Position numbers and translations under genes: made by a program. From contig JACMIM010000030.1 of the NCBI GenBank assembly GCA_014381165.1, forward strand, positions 1 to 15,325: 15,325 nucleotides of DNA, given 5' to 3'. This document shows, one piece after another, positions 14,562 through 15,325 of this stretch (positions are counted from its first letter, which is position 1; each line of letters starts with the position of its first letter). This DNA is from Roseiflexaceae bacterium. Its GTDB lineage: Bacteria > Chloroflexota > Chloroflexia > Chloroflexales > Roseiflexaceae. Under the pieces are notes generated by a model. It saw only the letters and a list, made by a program, of their open reading frames with translations. It did not search any database and was not told the origin of the DNA.

Positions 14562-15325
14562 ATGTCCGTACGAATGCGGGATATCGCCGACCAACTTGGC
14601 ATCTCGATCAGCACCGTTTCGCTGGCATTGCGGGCCGCCCCGCAGGTTGCCGAAGAAACGCGCCTGCGGGTAATCGACGCAGCAGAGCAGCTTGGCTACA
14701 GTATACGCCCGCGCCAACAACGGCCAACGCTTTCACATATTGCGTTTATTACGCCTGATGAGCCGGGCAATGATTTTTATAGCGGGGTGCTCAACGGGGC
14801 GGAAAGCGAGTGCCGGCGTTTGGGGTTGAGCCTGCACTTCATGCAGATCGATAGCACCACGCAGATTCGGCTTGCCAATTACACGCTTGCCGATGGCCTG
14901 TTGATAGTTGGAAGTGTCGATGAAGACGTCATCCGCCTCTTTCAGCAGCTTGAACTACCAACCGTGTTGGTCGACAACAACATCCCGTTTCTTCAGCTTG
15001 ATCGCATTCTTATCGACAACGTGTATTCCCTGTACCGCGCAACCCAGTGCGCGCATAGCTACGGCCATCAGGATATTGCATTCCTGTGCGGGCCAACCAG
15101 CATCTCGAGCTTCAAGGAACGGCTGCTTGGCTACCGTGCGGCGGTAGCTGACCTTGGGCTGTCGGCAATCGAACTCTATTTCGAGTCCGGCGACGCCCGC
15201 GATGTGGCGAACACCATGCAGCGCTGGCTCGATCAGCACGGCAGGCTTGGTTTTACCGCGCTGATCGGCTGCAACGACAAGGCCACGCTACGGGCCTTTC
15301 ACGCATTGCACGATCACGGCATCCA
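14562..15325 (+). CDS. LacI-family transcriptional regulator (3'-truncated by window edge)
   Basis: At least 254 residues, open to the right edge. The N-terminal helix-turn-helix is unmistakable: RMRDIADQLGISISTVSLAL (residues 4-23), followed by VAEETRLRVIDAAEQLGY and the hinge. The periplasmic-binding-protein-like effector domain then begins with ISHIAFITP-like sequence (here LSHIAFITPDEPGNDFYSGV) and continues through DGLLIVGSVDEDV, LPTVLVDNN, IDNVYSLYRATQ, YGHQDIAFLCGP, FKERLLGYRAA and TALIGCNDKAT, all in family order. An in-frame TGA at 14541 limits the start. ATG 14562 is preferred over GTG 14550 and ATG 14574 because it gives the usual 6-7 residues before the first helix. The RBS is weak. 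It is divergent from the sugar dehydrogenase, which it probably regulates in response to a sugar. Confidence 0.93.
   Translation, partial: MSVRMRDIADQLGISISTVSLALRAAPQVAEETRLRVIDAAEQLGYSIRPRQQRPTLSHIAFITPDEPGNDFYSGVLNGAESECRRLGLSLHFMQIDSTTQIRLANYTLADGLLIVGSVDEDVIRLFQQLELPTVLVDNNIPFLQLDRILIDNVYSLYRATQCAHSYGHQDIAFLCGPTSISSFKERLLGYRAAVADLGLSAIELYFESGDARDVANTMQRWLDQHGRLGFTALIGCNDKATLRAFHALHDHGI

Noticed and set aside
14473..14758. Short + strand open frames overlapping the start of the regulator
   Set aside because: They run out of phase through the helix-turn-helix coding sequence, which is clearly the real frame.

Overview
The window reads as a polysaccharide (capsule or exopolysaccharide) assembly cluster, followed by a small sugar-oxidation and regulation locus. 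GC content is about 60%, genes are packed with 4-8 bp stop/start overlaps, and GTG starts recur. Intergenic palindromes of the GGGCTGAAGCCC type, a single polysaccharide co-polymerase and no outer-membrane export porin would fit a filamentous Chloroflexota (Chloroflexia) bacterium. That placement is inference from style and gene content; no marker gene is present.

Layout. (1) 1 to about 395: the end of an unrelated, lower-GC reading frame (about 52% GC by hand count) resembling PilX-like pilus proteins. It joins abruptly, near a run of six T, to the 3' part of a family 2 glycosyltransferase (to 891). This looks like an assembly chimera or a recombination breakpoint. (2) 892-3365: a GT4 glycosyltransferase and a zinc-ribbon SAM methyltransferase, bracketed by two copies, in opposite orientation, of a ~65-bp palindromic repeat. 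(3) 3366-11717: a tight co-directional block: Wzz-like co-polymerase with internal coiled-coil repeats, a degenerate CpsD/BY-kinase-like protein lacking its Walker A lysine, a second GT4, an O-antigen polymerase/ligase-like protein, a Wzx-like flippase, an NDP-sugar nucleotidyltransferase and a polytopic membrane protein of unknown function. (4) 11736-14221, minus strand: an NAD-dependent epimerase/dehydratase and a lipoprotein sugar dehydrogenase of the glucose/sorbosone dehydrogenase fold, separated by a block of nested palindromes. (5) 14222-14561: an AT-rich control region with overlapping divergent promoters. (6) 14562 to the end: a LacI-family regulator, cut by the window edge.

How they work together (inference). 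The nucleotidyltransferase makes an activated sugar. The glycosyltransferases build a lipid-linked repeat unit, which the methyltransferase may modify or cap. Wzx flips it, the Wzy-like protein polymerises it, and the co-polymerase with its pseudo-kinase partner sets chain length. No initiating phosphoglycosyltransferase, intact BY-kinase or phosphatase is visible, so those must lie elsewhere. The LacI-family protein most plausibly controls the divergent dehydrogenase and perhaps the epimerase and itself.

The points most worth checking are the degenerate kinase, the repeat pair with compensatory stem changes, the shared divergent promoter with palindromes, the internal repeats of the co-polymerase and the chimeric left end. 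I see no clearly new defence or mobile system.
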